Positions 1 through 10,621 of a DNA stretch of 64,000 nucleotides are shown here, piece by piece (position 1 is the first letter of the stretch; each line of letters starts with the position of its first letter). The notes under the pieces are model-generated. The model did not search any database and was not told where the DNA came from. It worked only from the letters and a program-made list of their open reading frames with translations. The DNA is from Methanolobus sp. (GTDB lineage Archaea > Halobacteriota > Methanosarcinia > Methanosarcinales > Methanosarcinaceae): positions 1 through 64,000 of the forward strand of contig JARVGJ010000001.1 in NCBI GenBank assembly GCA_029762595.1, given 5' to 3'. A program made the translations under genes and the position numbers.

Positions 1-60
1 ATGTAAGGGCAAAAAGGTATTGGAATCAACTAAAAGAGATCAAATTAAAGATATTAGTGC

Positions 61-88
61 ATAACCTTGACAGGTATATCAAGGTTAT
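61..88. other. Perfect 10-bp inverted repeat (hairpin)
   Basis: ATAACCTTGA-caggtata-TCAAGGTTAT. Confidence 0.7.
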
Positions 89-104
89 ACTTGTTGTCAA
101 AATG

Positions 105-122
105 AGGATTTCTACAGAGCCA
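105..122. repeat. Isolated right-terminus fragment of the same element
   Basis: AGGATTTCTACAGAGCCA identical to right end of the 51 kb copy. Confidence 0.5.
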
Positions 123-251
123 GAATACTAGTTATTTATTTGTATCATAACTCCATCTAATAATACAATTATATGCTATTATTTTGATAATATATGCTGG
201 ACATCATATAAATAAGAAGTTACATATGGCTTGCTCTAAAGAGAGGAGAAT

Positions 252-2711
252 ATGACCACTAAAGACAAATCAAATAAAAATCTTAAAGCCAATTTACCCT
301 ATATTATAGGATTGATAATTTCTTTTATAATAGCCTTCTACATCAGAACCATCCCCAAGGCAAGCGTCTTCATCTCCGACACCTTCGTGCGCTTTGGCGG
401 GAACGATCCCTGGTACCATCTCAGGAATGTTGAATCAATCATACACAACTTCCCCAGCATGATATGGTTCGATGCTTATACCCAGTTCCCAAATGGCAGC
501 AACCAGGTATTTGCACCACTCTACGACATGGTCCTTGCCACGATCATCTGGGTCCTGGGGGCAGGTAATCCTGACCAGAACCTGATATACACTGTCAGTG
601 CGTACTACCCTGCAGTTCTGGGTGCACTTGTGGTCATACCAACATATTTTGCTGCAAAATGGATTTTCAGCCGGGAAGTGGGCTTACTGGCATCACTCCT
701 TATTGCAGTATCATGCGGCCAGTTCCTGTCCAGGTCAATGATAGGGTTCAATGATCATCACATAGCGGAAACCTTACTGAGCACTGTTACAGCCATGTTC
801 CTGATAATGGCAATAAAAAAAGCAGATCTGGAGAGGTTTTCCTTTAATGATATTCGCAACAAAAGCTTTGATAAGATAAAACCGGCAATACCATATCTGA
901 TCCTCACTGGCATTTCACTGGGTGCCTATTCCCTGGCATGGAAAGGAGCACTTTTTTTCAGTTTCATAATTGGTGTCTATATAACGATCCAGCATATCAT
1001 CAACCATATGCATGGAAAAACCACTGAACATCTGGCGATCAGTGGCATCATAGTATTCCTCATTGCCCTGGTTATGATACTCATGACACCATACCTGGGA
1101 GGAACAAAATCATTATACATAAAAGGACTTCTTGCAGGTATCATTGCCTTCCCACTACTCACAGCAATATCTATTGAGATCAATAGAAGAGGGCTGAAGA
1201 GACACTATTATCCAGTATCCATATCAATCCTATTTATTGGTGGCATTGGTGCAGCAAGATTGTTCTCAGAATCAGCCTATTCCCTCGTGACAAGTGTGTT
1301 CAGCTACTTCATGCGCACAGGCGGCGGCCTAACGGTAGCAGAAGCCTCCCCTCTCCTCTACATGGGCGGCCAGTTCTCCCTCCAGCCTCTCTGGTATAAC
1401 TTCGGCACACTTGGGTATATATCGTTCATTGCACTGGCAATACTTACCTACCGGGCATTCACACAGAAGAACACATCGGAGAACACTTTCCTGCTGGTAT
1501 GGTCCCTGATGATCATCTGGGCTATGTTGCAGCAGAACCGTTTTGCATATTACTATTCCGTAAATGCTGCCATTCTCAGTGCCTGGGTGGGCATTAAGGC
1601 GCTTGAACTTTCAGGATGGAAAGAACTGCTGTCCAATGTAAGGTCAAAGAAGTTCAATGCGAAGCATGTTAAGCTGATGCACATCCTTTCAGCGGCATTT
1701 GTCATACTTATCCTTATATATCCCGGTTACAGTCTCGCAATGCAGCAGAATCAGGGCACAGGCGGACCCAATGGTTACTGGATAGAGGCAACCATGTGGC
1801 TTAGGCACAATACCCCGGACCCTGGACTTGATTACTATGAGAACTACCAAAGACCTGCTGCCGGTGAGAGATACCAGTATCCTGATACAGCATATGGTGT
1901 TATGTCCTGGTGGGACTACGGGCACTGGATACAGGTCATAGGGCATCGCATACCTAATGCCAATCCCTTCCAGCAGGGGATAGGTGGCCGTACCAATAGC
2001 CTTGAAGAAGAGAACAGACCGGGCGCATCCACATTCTTCACAGCCCAATCAGAAGAAGAGGCAACTGCGGTCCTTGAAGCAGTCCATCCTGATCCGGACA
2101 GGGCAGGCGCACGTTATGTGGTATCCGACGTTGAGATGGCCACAGGCAAGTTCTACGCCATGTCCGCCTGGACACTTGACACCGAGGGTTATTACGTGCA
2201 GGCTCAAACCGATACAGGATACGTGACCGTTCCCGGGCAGCGCTACTTCAATTCAATGGAAGCAAGGCTTCATATATTCGACGGAAACGGCCTCAAGCAA
2301 TACCGCATGGTATATGAATCACCAGCTGCCAACACCCAGGAACCCGCATATAAGAATGTATATAACGTTCTTTTCGGAGGGAACCTTCCTGAGACAAATA
2401 CCGGATATGTGAAGATCTTCGAATACGTCAACGGTGCAAGCATAACAGGAACAGCACCCGAAGGTGAGACAGTTACAATAAGCAACAGCATAATGACAAA
2501 CCAGATGAGGACATTCACATATACCCAGTCCGCCACATCTGACGGGACCTACACCTTCATAGTCCCATATTCCACAGAAGGACCCATTGAAGGCCAGACG
2601 CAGTTTGCTGCAATGCCAGCCGGACCTTACGTGCTAAGTTACGGCAATGTTACACAGCAGGTCCGTGTCAGTGAAACGGATGTCCTGAACGGGAACACGA
2701 TAGAAGTGTAA
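252..2711 (+). CDS. aglB: Oligosaccharyltransferase AglB (STT3 family), archaeal N-glycosylation
   Basis: Multi-TM N-terminus, conserved WWDYG motif (MSWWDYGHW), large soluble C-terminal domain. Confidence 0.93.
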   Translation: MTTKDKSNKNLKANLPYIIGLIISFIIAFYIRTIPKASVFISDTFVRFGGNDPWYHLRNVESIIHNFPSMIWFDAYTQFPNGSNQVFAPLYDMVLATIIWVLGAGNPDQNLIYTVSAYYPAVLGALVVIPTYFAAKWIFSREVGLLASLLIAVSCGQFLSRSMIGFNDHHIAETLLSTVTAMFLIMAIKKADLERFSFNDIRNKSFDKIKPAIPYLILTGISLGAYSLAWKGALFFSFIIGVYITIQHIINHMHGKTTEHLAISGIIVFLIALVMILMTPYLGGTKSLYIKGLLAGIIAFPLLTAISIEINRRGLKRHYYPVSISILFIGGIGAARLFSESAYSLVTSVFSYFMRTGGGLTVAEASPLLYMGGQFSLQPLWYNFGTLGYISFIALAILTYRAFTQKNTSENTFLLVWSLMIIWAMLQQNRFAYYYSVNAAILSAWVGIKALELSGWKELLSNVRSKKFNAKHVKLMHILSAAFVILILIYPGYSLAMQQNQGTGGPNGYWIEATMWLRHNTPDPGLDYYENYQRPAAGERYQYPDTAYGVMSWWDYGHWIQVIGHRIPNANPFQQGIGGRTNSLEEENRPGASTFFTAQSEEEATAVLEAVHPDPDRAGARYVVSDVEMATGKFYAMSAWTLDTEGYYVQAQTDTGYVTVPGQRYFNSMEARLHIFDGNGLKQYRMVYESPAANTQEPAYKNVYNVLFGGNLPETNTGYVKIFEYVNGASITGTAPEGETVTISNSIMTNQMRTFTYTQSATSDGTYTFIVPYSTEGPIEGQTQFAAMPAGPYVLSYGNVTQQVRVSETDVLNGNTIEV

Positions 2712-2911
2712 GGGCTTCTATCTCTTTTTATTTTTGAATTGCATAATCCCTGAAATTGTTTCTCAGAAATAGTTCAAGAGTACATTATCTATTGTGATAA
2801 CCAAACAATCTATTGTATTCATCATAATCATTTTTCAATATCTGATTTGTTTTTAATAGATTCGATTATAGAAATTTCTATTTTGGATTAGGATGCCTTT
2901 TGGTGCAAAAA

Positions 2912-3003
2912 TTGGCTCTGTCGAAAAACTATCATCAATAATTTGTGAACCGCAGATATTTTCATCTCTTGTGTATTAATAAAGAAAGGATCTCTACAGA
3001 GGC
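2912..3003. repeat. Shorter copy of the same MITE-like element
   Basis: TTGGCTCTGTCGAAA...TGTGAACCGCAGATAT...TATTAATAAAGAAAGGATCTCTACAGAG, collinear with 51276-51440. Confidence 0.6.
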
Positions 3004-3122
3004 GGATTTCACAAGCATGCAATCAAAAAGCTGTCACGCTGCCATGAATGAGATCAACGGTTAACAATTTCCCCGACATCTACAAATAACATCATGCCGA
3101 AGCTAGCTTAAAAGGTGATATA

Positions 3123-3611
3123 TTGGACAATATTATCAAGGGAAGAGTATGGAAATTTGGCAGCGATATCGATACCGATGTTATCATTCCCGGAAAATAC
3201 CTGCGCACAACGGATATGCAGGTCTTTGCAGACCATGTACTGGAAGGAATAGATCCGGATTTCCCAAAGAAGGTGAAAAAAGGAGACGTTATTGTTGCAG
3301 ATGACAACTTCGGTTGCGGCTCGTCCAGAGAACAGGCCGCACTGGCGCTGAAATATGCAGGTGTTGCATGTGTGGTGGCAAGGTCTTTTGGCAGGATATT
3401 CTTCAGGAACGCCATCAATGTAGGCTTGCCGCTTATGGAAGCGGATGTGCAATGCAACGAAGGGGATGAGGTGGAGATCGACCTGCTTCAGGGAACTGTC
3501 AAAGTAAGTGATAATGTATTCCAGGGAAACAAACTCCCGGATTTCCTGCTGGAGATACTGACCGATGGCGGACTTGTCGCCCACCGGAAAGCAAAGAAGA
3601 GAACAGAATAA
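3123..3611 (+). CDS. leuD: 3-isopropylmalate dehydratase / homoaconitase-type small subunit
   Basis: [21 protein letters not shown] and [16 protein letters not shown] motifs; next to a leuB-like gene; TTG start. Confidence 0.9.
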   Translation: MDNIIKGRVWKFGSDIDTDVIIPGKYLRTTDMQVFADHVLEGIDPDFPKKVKKGDVIVADDNFGCGSSREQAALALKYAGVACVVARSFGRIFFRNAINVGLPLMEADVQCNEGDEVEIDLLQGTVKVSDNVFQGNKLPDFLLEILTDGGLVAHRKAKKRTE

Positions 3612-3624
3612 GGATACCCATCAC

Positions 3625-4494
3625 ATGAGCATGATATTTCCCCTTGAATACAAGCATGTCGGATACAGCAGGGAACTTGATGATCGTGATGACAGGCGTA
3701 TATATTTCCTCACAAAGTACCTGATAGTGGAACATTGCGATAAAAGCTACTCCCTGTACAGGGCAGTACATCAGGGAAACGACTTACTAAGGGACGTTAC
3801 ATCCCTGGAGGAGCTTGCCTCGGGTGAGGAGATCACCCGCTACCACAGGGAACTGAACATCAAGGACAGAAGAGATCTCATAGAAACGGCATCCTTGCTC
3901 TGCAAGGAAAAGATAAACACGGTCATATTCACAGGTATTGACAAACACCTGACCTTTGTGCATAAACCTGATCTTTCAGCCATCCTGGACATAGAGATAG
4001 TGGACGTGGTGCCTCCCGGACCATCCTGGCTTGCCAGTGTTGTGCACAGGCTGGAGAAGAGCGGCATATTCGGGGACCTGACTGTCAGGTTCACAGAAAA
4101 ACTGACAGACCTGAGGAAGTTCCAGGGAGAGAATACGGTATTCCCATGTTCTTCCTCAGGACTGGAGGGGAAATGTCTTGACTGTGATGTGGTAGAAGAG
4201 GACGGTGCACTGCTTGTGGGATGTGAGATATCAAGGAGCCTTTTTGAATCCAGGTTTCCCGGACTTGAGTATTCCTTTGTGAACATATGCCCTTTCACGT
4301 CCGACATATTCAGGCCTGAAAAACCATTCATCACAAGATGCTGCCGCTCGGAAAAATCCGGCATCGTTACAATAAATGGTATCCGGGGAGTTGTGGTCCA
4401 TTGGGGAGCATCGGAATTTGACGTGGCAAAAGCTATATGGGACCTTGTTGCCGATATAAATGAAAGGACAAAGATAAAAGAGGAGTTATCATGA
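3625..4494 (+). CDS. Conserved hypothetical protein between leuD- and leuB-like genes
   Basis: ORF overlaps the next start (ATGA); ATG at 3625 preferred over the longer 3565 start, which overlaps leuD. Confidence 0.7.
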   Translation: MSMIFPLEYKHVGYSRELDDRDDRRIYFLTKYLIVEHCDKSYSLYRAVHQGNDLLRDVTSLEELASGEEITRYHRELNIKDRRDLIETASLLCKEKINTVIFTGIDKHLTFVHKPDLSAILDIEIVDVVPPGPSWLASVVHRLEKSGIFGDLTVRFTEKLTDLRKFQGENTVFPCSSSGLEGKCLDCDVVEEDGALLVGCEISRSLFESRFPGLEYSFVNICPFTSDIFRPEKPFITRCCRSEKSGIVTINGIRGVVVHWGASEFDVAKAIWDLVADINERTKIKEELS

Positions 4495-5489
4495 AACTTG
4501 CAGTTGTTGAAGGTGACGGGATTGGAAAAGAAGTAATACCAGCGACAATAGAGGTCCTTGACTCCCTGGGACTTGATATCGAGAAGATACCAGTTGAGCT
4601 TGGTTATGGAAAATGGGAACGCACTGGTTCTGCAATAACAGACGAAGATATATCCGTAATGAAGAGTTGCGACTGTGTTCTCTTTGGTGCCGTGACCACA
4701 CCACCTGATCCGAATTATAAAAGTGTGCTTCTCACCATCCGCAAAGAACTGGATATGTACGCAAACATCCGTCCCATACACCCCTTACCCCCTGTCAAGG
4801 GGATCCATGAGCGCAATGATTTCAACTTCATAATTGTCAGGGAGAATACAGAAGGATTGTATTCGGGTATAGAGGATATAGGAAGCGATGTTTCAACCAC
4901 CACAAGGGTCATCACAAGAAAAGGTTCCAAACGGATCGCCGATTATGCCTGCAAACTTGCAAAGAACAGAATGAACAAACTGACAATAGTCCACAAATCC
5001 AATGTTATCAAATCCGACAAACTCTTCCTTGACGTGTGCCGGCAGGCCGCAACAGATGAAGGGATTTTGTACATGGACGAACTTGTTGACTCCTTTGCAT
5101 ATAAGCTTATAAGCTCACCCTGGAACTACGATGTAATAGTCACCACAAACCTCTTCGGGGATATACTGAGCGATATGTCAGGAGCACTTGTGGGTGGCCT
5201 TGGCCTTTTGCCCAGCGCAAACATCGGTGACAGGTATGCTTTCTTTGAACCGGTACACGGAAGCGCACCGGATATAGCAGGCAGGAACATAGCCAATCCT
5301 ATTGCCGCCATACTCAGCCTCAAAATGCTCCTTGAGTGGCATGGGAACATAGCAGAAGCTGCAATCGTGGAAGAAGCACTGGATACTGCACTCAATATGG
5401 GAGTCTGTACCCCGGACCTTGGCGGCAGGAACACGACATCAGAAGTAGGTAATCTCATTGCAAAGTATATAAGCACAAGAATGGAGTGA
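4491..5489 (+). CDS. leuB: 3-isopropylmalate / isohomocitrate dehydrogenase family
   Basis: VEGDGIGKEVIPAT, RENTEGLYSGIE, NLFGDILSDMSGALVGGLGLLPSANIG, EPVHGSAPDIAG motifs. Confidence 0.92.
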   Translation: MKLAVVEGDGIGKEVIPATIEVLDSLGLDIEKIPVELGYGKWERTGSAITDEDISVMKSCDCVLFGAVTTPPDPNYKSVLLTIRKELDMYANIRPIHPLPPVKGIHERNDFNFIIVRENTEGLYSGIEDIGSDVSTTTRVITRKGSKRIADYACKLAKNRMNKLTIVHKSNVIKSDKLFLDVCRQAATDEGILYMDELVDSFAYKLISSPWNYDVIVTTNLFGDILSDMSGALVGGLGLLPSANIGDRYAFFEPVHGSAPDIAGRNIANPIAAILSLKMLLEWHGNIAEAAIVEEALDTALNMGVCTPDLGGRNTTSEVGNLIAKYISTRME

Positions 5490-5558
5490 AGAATACATTA
5501 GCATATCATTTTTCACTCATATAATTTTTGAAATGAATTTATCCTCACACCACGCACA

Positions 5559-7223
5559 CTAATTAAGACCCAGCAATGAAGATACTGCTGCCATGGTGAC
5601 AACTGCACTGGCTCCGGATATCCACACCATGATCACAAAGTCGATGGTGGAACTCAACATATGCCCCCCGTCCACTATCCGGATCAGGATGGCAGACATC
5701 AGGGAATGGCCTATCATGATTGCCAGGACCATATTTGCCAGGGTATCCATACTCCCTACATTAGTATAGATCACCATGCCCATGGACATACCCGGAGGCA
5801 TCTCCACGGCCGTAAACATATCCTGCATAAGTCCTACCACACCAAGAGAAATATACATGGTAAAACCGATACCGCCTGTCAACCCGTACAGGACACCTAC
5901 AAGACTGCCAGCTGACTGGGACCTTTTTTTCCTTAGGGTCACTATCCTGTGAAAATTAGTTGCTATTATATCGCCTATTACCTCAGGCTGGCCACCAAGA
6001 TTTGTTGCCTGTACGAACATACCTGAAAAACGCTGGATGAGATTGCTGCCGGTATTGGCCGAAAAATATTCCCAGGAACTGAACTTGTTGATCCTGGTAA
6101 CAAGCATCTTATAGAGATTGTTCACATCCCTTGTAAGGGGACCGAAATCATGTGCCCTGAGAGCCTTGAGGGCATCATCTATAACACCACCTCTTGCGCC
6201 GGCAGAACTTCCAAGTGAGCGTATGAATGCAGGAAAGTTCTCATCCTTTCTTCTGATACTTTTCTCTATCTTCCTTGATACATGACCAGTGTAAACAAGA
6301 GGAGTGAGCACCATAGCCACTGCAATTGAGGTTTCAATTTCACCATAAAGGCTCACTGCAATAAAAACAATGATGCACCCTGCTATAGAAATAGGTATTG
6401 AACGATAGAGTTTCAGTTTGTTCTCAGTGATATTCCTAGAACGGCTCCATACGGGGTCTTTTGGGATCTTGCTCTTTGTGAACATTACCATGACAACGTC
6501 CGTTACAAGGAAGATGAGCACGACAACACCCATAAGCAACTCTGCATTCATACCGGTTATAACAGGCATTATCACTGCAAATGAAGCCATGAAAATCAAA
6601 GACATTACAAGGGATACGAATAATTCTTTGATGATCTCCACAACATACAAAGCACCATAATACATTGATTCATACTCGTTCATTACAACGTTCTGCTCGG
6701 CAAAAAGGAATGCCTTCACATCTTCCCCGGACTGCAATGCATGGGCAAACCTGTCAAGGAAGTCCTCAAATATTATAGAGGGAGTCCTTTTGGAAATAAA
6801 ACGACATCCATCTGCCAGACTTAGATGCCAGACAGTAACAAGGTCATATATCTTCCTTGTTTCCTCAGCAAGCTCCTGATAGTCATCGTTCTCTGAAACG
6901 ATACGCACTATATCAAGCCTGGGAGTCTCAGCAGTGGCTATAGATCCCATCTGGGTGATATAGTAGTGCATATTGTTATCTATCCTGGAAGCCTTTGCGT
7001 CAAGAATGGACAGAGGATAGGAAAATGCAAAAATGATACATACAACAGGTATCAATGCCGGTATGTATCTGGTAGTTCCTGTGAAAAGTGTGGGAAAGAC
7101 AAGCAAAAGAGTGGCCGAAAAGATGAAACCAAATGCTATTATGGGTAAGGCAAACTTTTTCAGATAAGCAGTCGGTTCCATGCCGATATTCTTGAATGCC
7201 TTCTCATAGCTCATGAAACCCAC
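5559..7223 (-). CDS. arlJ: Archaellum assembly membrane protein ArlJ (FlaJ)
   Basis: Multi-TM T2SF/GspF-like protein directly downstream of arlI. Confidence 0.92.
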   Translation of the reverse strand: MGFMSYEKAFKNIGMEPTAYLKKFALPIIAFGFIFSATLLLVFPTLFTGTTRYIPALIPVVCIIFAFSYPLSILDAKASRIDNNMHYYITQMGSIATAETPRLDIVRIVSENDDYQELAEETRKIYDLVTVWHLSLADGCRFISKRTPSIIFEDFLDRFAHALQSGEDVKAFLFAEQNVVMNEYESMYYGALYVVEIIKELFVSLVMSLIFMASFAVIMPVITGMNAELLMGVVVLIFLVTDVVMVMFTKSKIPKDPVWSRSRNITENKLKLYRSIPISIAGCIIVFIAVSLYGEIETSIAVAMVLTPLVYTGHVSRKIEKSIRRKDENFPAFIRSLGSSAGARGGVIDDALKALRAHDFGPLTRDVNNLYKMLVTRINKFSSWEYFSANTGSNLIQRFSGMFVQATNLGGQPEVIGDIIATNFHRIVTLRKKRSQSAGSLVGVLYGLTGGIGFTMYISLGVVGLMQDMFTAVEMPPGMSMGMVIYTNVGSMDTLANMVLAIMIGHSLMSAILIRIVDGGHMLSSTIDFVIMVWISGASAVVTMAAVSSLLGLN

Positions 7224-7224
7224 C

Positions 7225-8883
7225 TTAGATCATAAAAGGAAGACCGTCTACACCGTGTTTATAGAAATTGACTATGATCTCAAGAACATCATAGTAATCT
7301 TCGATACCTCTTGAGCGCATCTCTTCCAGTATCTTAGCCCTGAGGAACAGATCCTGATATATCATCCTCTTATCCTCATAACCAAGTTTTGTAGCTATCT
7401 TGTCCTCGAGAATATAGCTGTTGTTCAGGCCACGGAACTTATGTCGGTCCGTATCAGGTTCCCACTGGAAAACAGCCCTTGTGGCAACACCGCCGATCTC
7501 TTCATAATAACCTTCTATCTCTTCGATCGCAAGGGCACGCCTGAGGAACTTGCCCTTACGATAGACAGCAGACAGTATCATTGCAATGTTAAGATTGTCG
7601 ATGAAGGTTACGGGTACATTGATAGGGTCAGCTGTAAGACGCTGGATCATCTTTGAAACGGCAGAAGCGTGGAATGTTGCAAGTACCGGGTGACCCGTCT
7701 GCATACCCTGGAAAGCTACATTACCTTCGGCTCCTCTTATCTCACCAACTATAATGTAGTTTGGTCTTGAACGCAAAGCGGCCTTTAGCAGGGCAAAGGT
7801 GTCGACCCTTGACTCAGGAGGACCTTCCTCACGGGTGATCAGTTGCTGCCACACTGGCTGTGGCGGCTGGACCTCAGCCGTATCCTCTGCAGAGAAGACT
7901 TTTGCTTTTGGATTAACAAAAGCAAGGCACGCATTTAGCATTGTGGTCTTGCCGCTGGCTGTCTCGCCACTGAAGAAGATGCTCATCCCATTCTCAAGAC
8001 ACATCCACATATAAGCAGCCATTTCCGGGCTCAGTGCACCCCAGTTGATAAGCTGGATGATGCTCACCGGCACCTCACTGAATTTACGCATGGTGAAACT
8101 GCTTCCCCTCTTGCTCACATCTATACTGTAAATGATGTTGATACGGGAACCATCCGGAAGTGCACCGTCGGCTATTGGCCTGGCATCACTGACCGGACGG
8201 CCTATACGTTCACTCATACTGCGAAGCCAGTTATCAAGTCCCTGCTCATCCCCAAAAGTGAGATCTGTTTTAATGGTGTCGAATATCTTGTGAACAATAA
8301 AGATATTATCCACGCCTATGCTGCTGATATCTTCAAGATAAGGGTCCCTGATGATAGGCTCTATAGGCCCGGAACCGATGATATCCCTCTCTACGTGATA
8401 TAGGATCTTGTTGTATTCTTCCTGGGTCAGAGGGACTTTTTTCTGTACAGGCATCAGTTTCTGGAGAATATTGAATTTATTACTTTCACCCTCTTCAACC
8501 CTGCCGCCTGCTCCTATATCGATAGAGGAGTTCAGTAACTTGGTAATAAGCTCCTTCAGCTCAGCTTCTGATTCAGGGACGGGTTCACTTGCTGATTTTT
8601 CAAGAATTATGTCCAGGATCGTATGGTATTTCTTTTTCTCAGAATCGTTGAGTTCAGGTTCGATACCATAATACTTTACCTCTCCAAGCTCAGGAGTGCC
8701 GTAGAGATGGATGAACACAGGATCCCCCACAGGCAGGATGATATTCACATTTTCCCTGTCCAGATCCTTTGAAAGACTAACCATAAAAGTAGGTTCAGCA
8801 GCTCCAGCCTCCTGCATGAACCGCTTTACATATATGCCAAGATGTGGATTTCTTTGTATAGCTTTTTGAAATTCCGGATCCAT
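7225..8883 (-). CDS. arlI: Archaellum motor ATPase ArlI (FlaI)
   Basis: Walker A FSGETASGKTTMLNACL, SRPNYIIVGEIRGAEG, secretion-ATPase architecture. Confidence 0.95.
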   Translation of the reverse strand: MDPEFQKAIQRNPHLGIYVKRFMQEAGAAEPTFMVSLSKDLDRENVNIILPVGDPVFIHLYGTPELGEVKYYGIEPELNDSEKKKYHTILDIILEKSASEPVPESEAELKELITKLLNSSIDIGAGGRVEEGESNKFNILQKLMPVQKKVPLTQEEYNKILYHVERDIIGSGPIEPIIRDPYLEDISSIGVDNIFIVHKIFDTIKTDLTFGDEQGLDNWLRSMSERIGRPVSDARPIADGALPDGSRINIIYSIDVSKRGSSFTMRKFSEVPVSIIQLINWGALSPEMAAYMWMCLENGMSIFFSGETASGKTTMLNACLAFVNPKAKVFSAEDTAEVQPPQPVWQQLITREEGPPESRVDTFALLKAALRSRPNYIIVGEIRGAEGNVAFQGMQTGHPVLATFHASAVSKMIQRLTADPINVPVTFIDNLNIAMILSAVYRKGKFLRRALAIEEIEGYYEEIGGVATRAVFQWEPDTDRHKFRGLNNSYILEDKIATKLGYEDKRMIYQDLFLRAKILEEMRSRGIEDYYDVLEIIVNFYKHGVDGLPFMI

Positions 8884-8901
8884 ATAAGCACTCCTTCAAT
8901 C

Positions 8902-9597
8902 TCAGGATACAGACGCTATCTCCACAACAAGACCTACCTTTGGTTCTATCCTGAAACCTATCATTTGCCCGACTGGACCTTTTGCACCTGTGAACTTATT
9001 TACAAGAATGGTTCGTTTGACCTCACTTCCAAGAGGTTTTGATTTGAGCGTTATATAAACGTCACAAGAAGAGCGGAACATGGATGCAATATCCTCACTT
9101 AACTGGTTAGGCTCGATGGTCAGTATGATAACTTTGCCCATACCATTAAGTTTCTTGAAAAAGGATATCAGATCAAGGCTTTTTTCTGTGTTGGCACTGT
9201 ATTTGATCAATGAGGAGAGTGTATCGATAATTATAATGTTCTTTTCAAAAAGCTCTTCTGCTGCCATTAGCCTTTCAATGAAGTCAAAACGGGATTTTGC
9301 AGCCTGTACAAGCGGGATAACAGGAATGTAGAGCAACAGACCATTCAGAAGGTATGGAGCTATCGGATAATCCAGCGAGTACATCTGGTTAATGAAACCT
9401 TTTGTTGTCATCTGTGTGGAAATGAAGGTAACACTGACATCATTCTCATTCAACCCGAAAGAAAGCCGCTGTGTAATGGAACTCTTACCGCCGCCACTTC
9501 CTCCTTCTATTACCACAAGTGAACCTGCAGGGAATCCGCCTCCCAATTTTGAATTCAGGTCGTCCCTTGGTATCTCAAATGAATTGATCTTTGCCAT
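8902..9597 (-). CDS. arlH: Archaellum KaiC-like ATPase ArlH (FlaH)
   Basis: Walker A IEGGSGGGKSSI, IIIDTLSSL, operon position. Confidence 0.93.
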   Translation of the reverse strand: MAKINSFEIPRDDLNSKLGGGFPAGSLVVIEGGSGGGKSSITQRLSFGLNENDVSVTFISTQMTTKGFINQMYSLDYPIAPYLLNGLLLYIPVIPLVQAAKSRFDFIERLMAAEELFEKNIIIIDTLSSLIKYSANTEKSLDLISFFKKLNGMGKVIILTIEPNQLSEDIASMFRSSCDVYITLKSKPLGSEVKRTILVNKFTGAKGPVGQMIGFRIEPKVGLVVEIASVS

Positions 9598-9606
9598 TTT
9601 TACCTC

Positions 9607-10113
9607 TTATGTTTTAAAGCTCATAGCACCGGATTTACCATTTTCTGCTGCAACAAGGATCCTGTGATCCCCCGGCTCAAGAGGTGCAGGTACAGTAACG
9701 ACATCCAGAGTAAGGATATCTCCCGGCCTCCATACAACATCACCATCTACAAGGCTGACATCCACATTCTCAGGAGCTATAAGTATGCCGTCAACCAAAA
9801 CCGTAACATATTCAGGCACCAGTTCTGTTTTACCGGTGTTCTTTACATAGAAAGTATATGTTTTGCTCAGCTCATTGTAAGGAATTATTTCCGGATCGTT
9901 GACAACTGTGAGGTCTGTCCTCATCTGCTCCGAAAGCAGTTTACTGCTTGTACCTGAAGAGGCCATCATAGACTGTACATCTGCTGATACCAGGGCAACT
10001 ACGCTTATTGCCAGGATGATAGCCGCTATGAAAAAGATCATATGTGTGACAGCTGTCTCAGCTCTATTGTCCTCAAGTGATCTGTGTTGGTCTATAATTG
10101 GCATGTCCATCAT
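9607..10113 (-). CDS. arlG: Archaellum stator-type protein ArlG (FlaG)
   Basis: Single N-terminal TM, beta-rich archaellin-like fold; between arlF and arlH. Confidence 0.8.
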   Translation of the reverse strand: MMDMPIIDQHRSLEDNRAETAVTHMIFFIAAIILAISVVALVSADVQSMMASSGTSSKLLSEQMRTDLTVVNDPEIIPYNELSKTYTFYVKNTGKTELVPEYVTVLVDGILIAPENVDVSLVDGDVVWRPGDILTLDVVTVPAPLEPGDHRILVAAENGKSGAMSFKT

Positions 10114-10189
10114 GTTTTTGTGTAAATCCGGAGTTAATTGAATTAAAAGTATAATATATAATTAATGGTATATAAAGTTACTATTCTGC

Positions 10190-10621
10190 TCATACCATAT
10201 ATGACCCATATGCAGAAACACCATTCTCTGTTACAACCTTAACACGATGGATTCCAGAACCTGACAGACCTGCCACAGTAAGATTTCGTGTTTCAGATGG
10301 TGTCCATGTAGCTGCAACATCGTCATATGTGTAACTTTCCAGACTTCCATCCACAATGACATTCAATCTGTCAAAACGAAGCGATTCGCTACCTGTATTT
10401 GTTAAGCTCACTGTCAGGTTGTAAGTACCCCCAAAACCGTCTGGAATGTAATCAACTATTGCTATATCGGTCTGCAACTTTGAGAATTGCATCCGGTATT
10501 GCTCAGCAGATGCATCATCCATCAGATCATTGGAAGTGCTCATCATCGTATAAGAATAGGTCCCCATGAGTACTGCAGATATGAAAAATATTATCGCAAC
10601 TACAGACAGTTCAAATCCCAT
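10190..10621 (-). CDS. arlF: Archaellum protein ArlF (FlaF)
   Basis: Single N-terminal TM, beta-rich; overlaps end of arlCE. Confidence 0.8.
   Translation of the reverse strand: MGFELSVVAIIFFISAVLMGTYSYTMMSTSNDLMDDASAEQYRMQFSKLQTDIAIVDYIPDGFGGTYNLTVSLTNTGSESLRFDRLNVIVDGSLESYTYDDVAATWTPSETRNLTVAGLSGSGIHRVKVVTENGVSAYGSYMV

Noticed and set aside
61-88. Perfect 10-bp hairpin as a novel regulatory RNA
   Set aside because: At the window edge; most simply a terminator or operator of an upstream gene that cannot be seen.
3840-4781. 313-aa minus-strand ORF opposite the leuD-leuB interval
   Set aside because: Antisense to two intact plus-strand genes, spans their junction, no recognisable motif.
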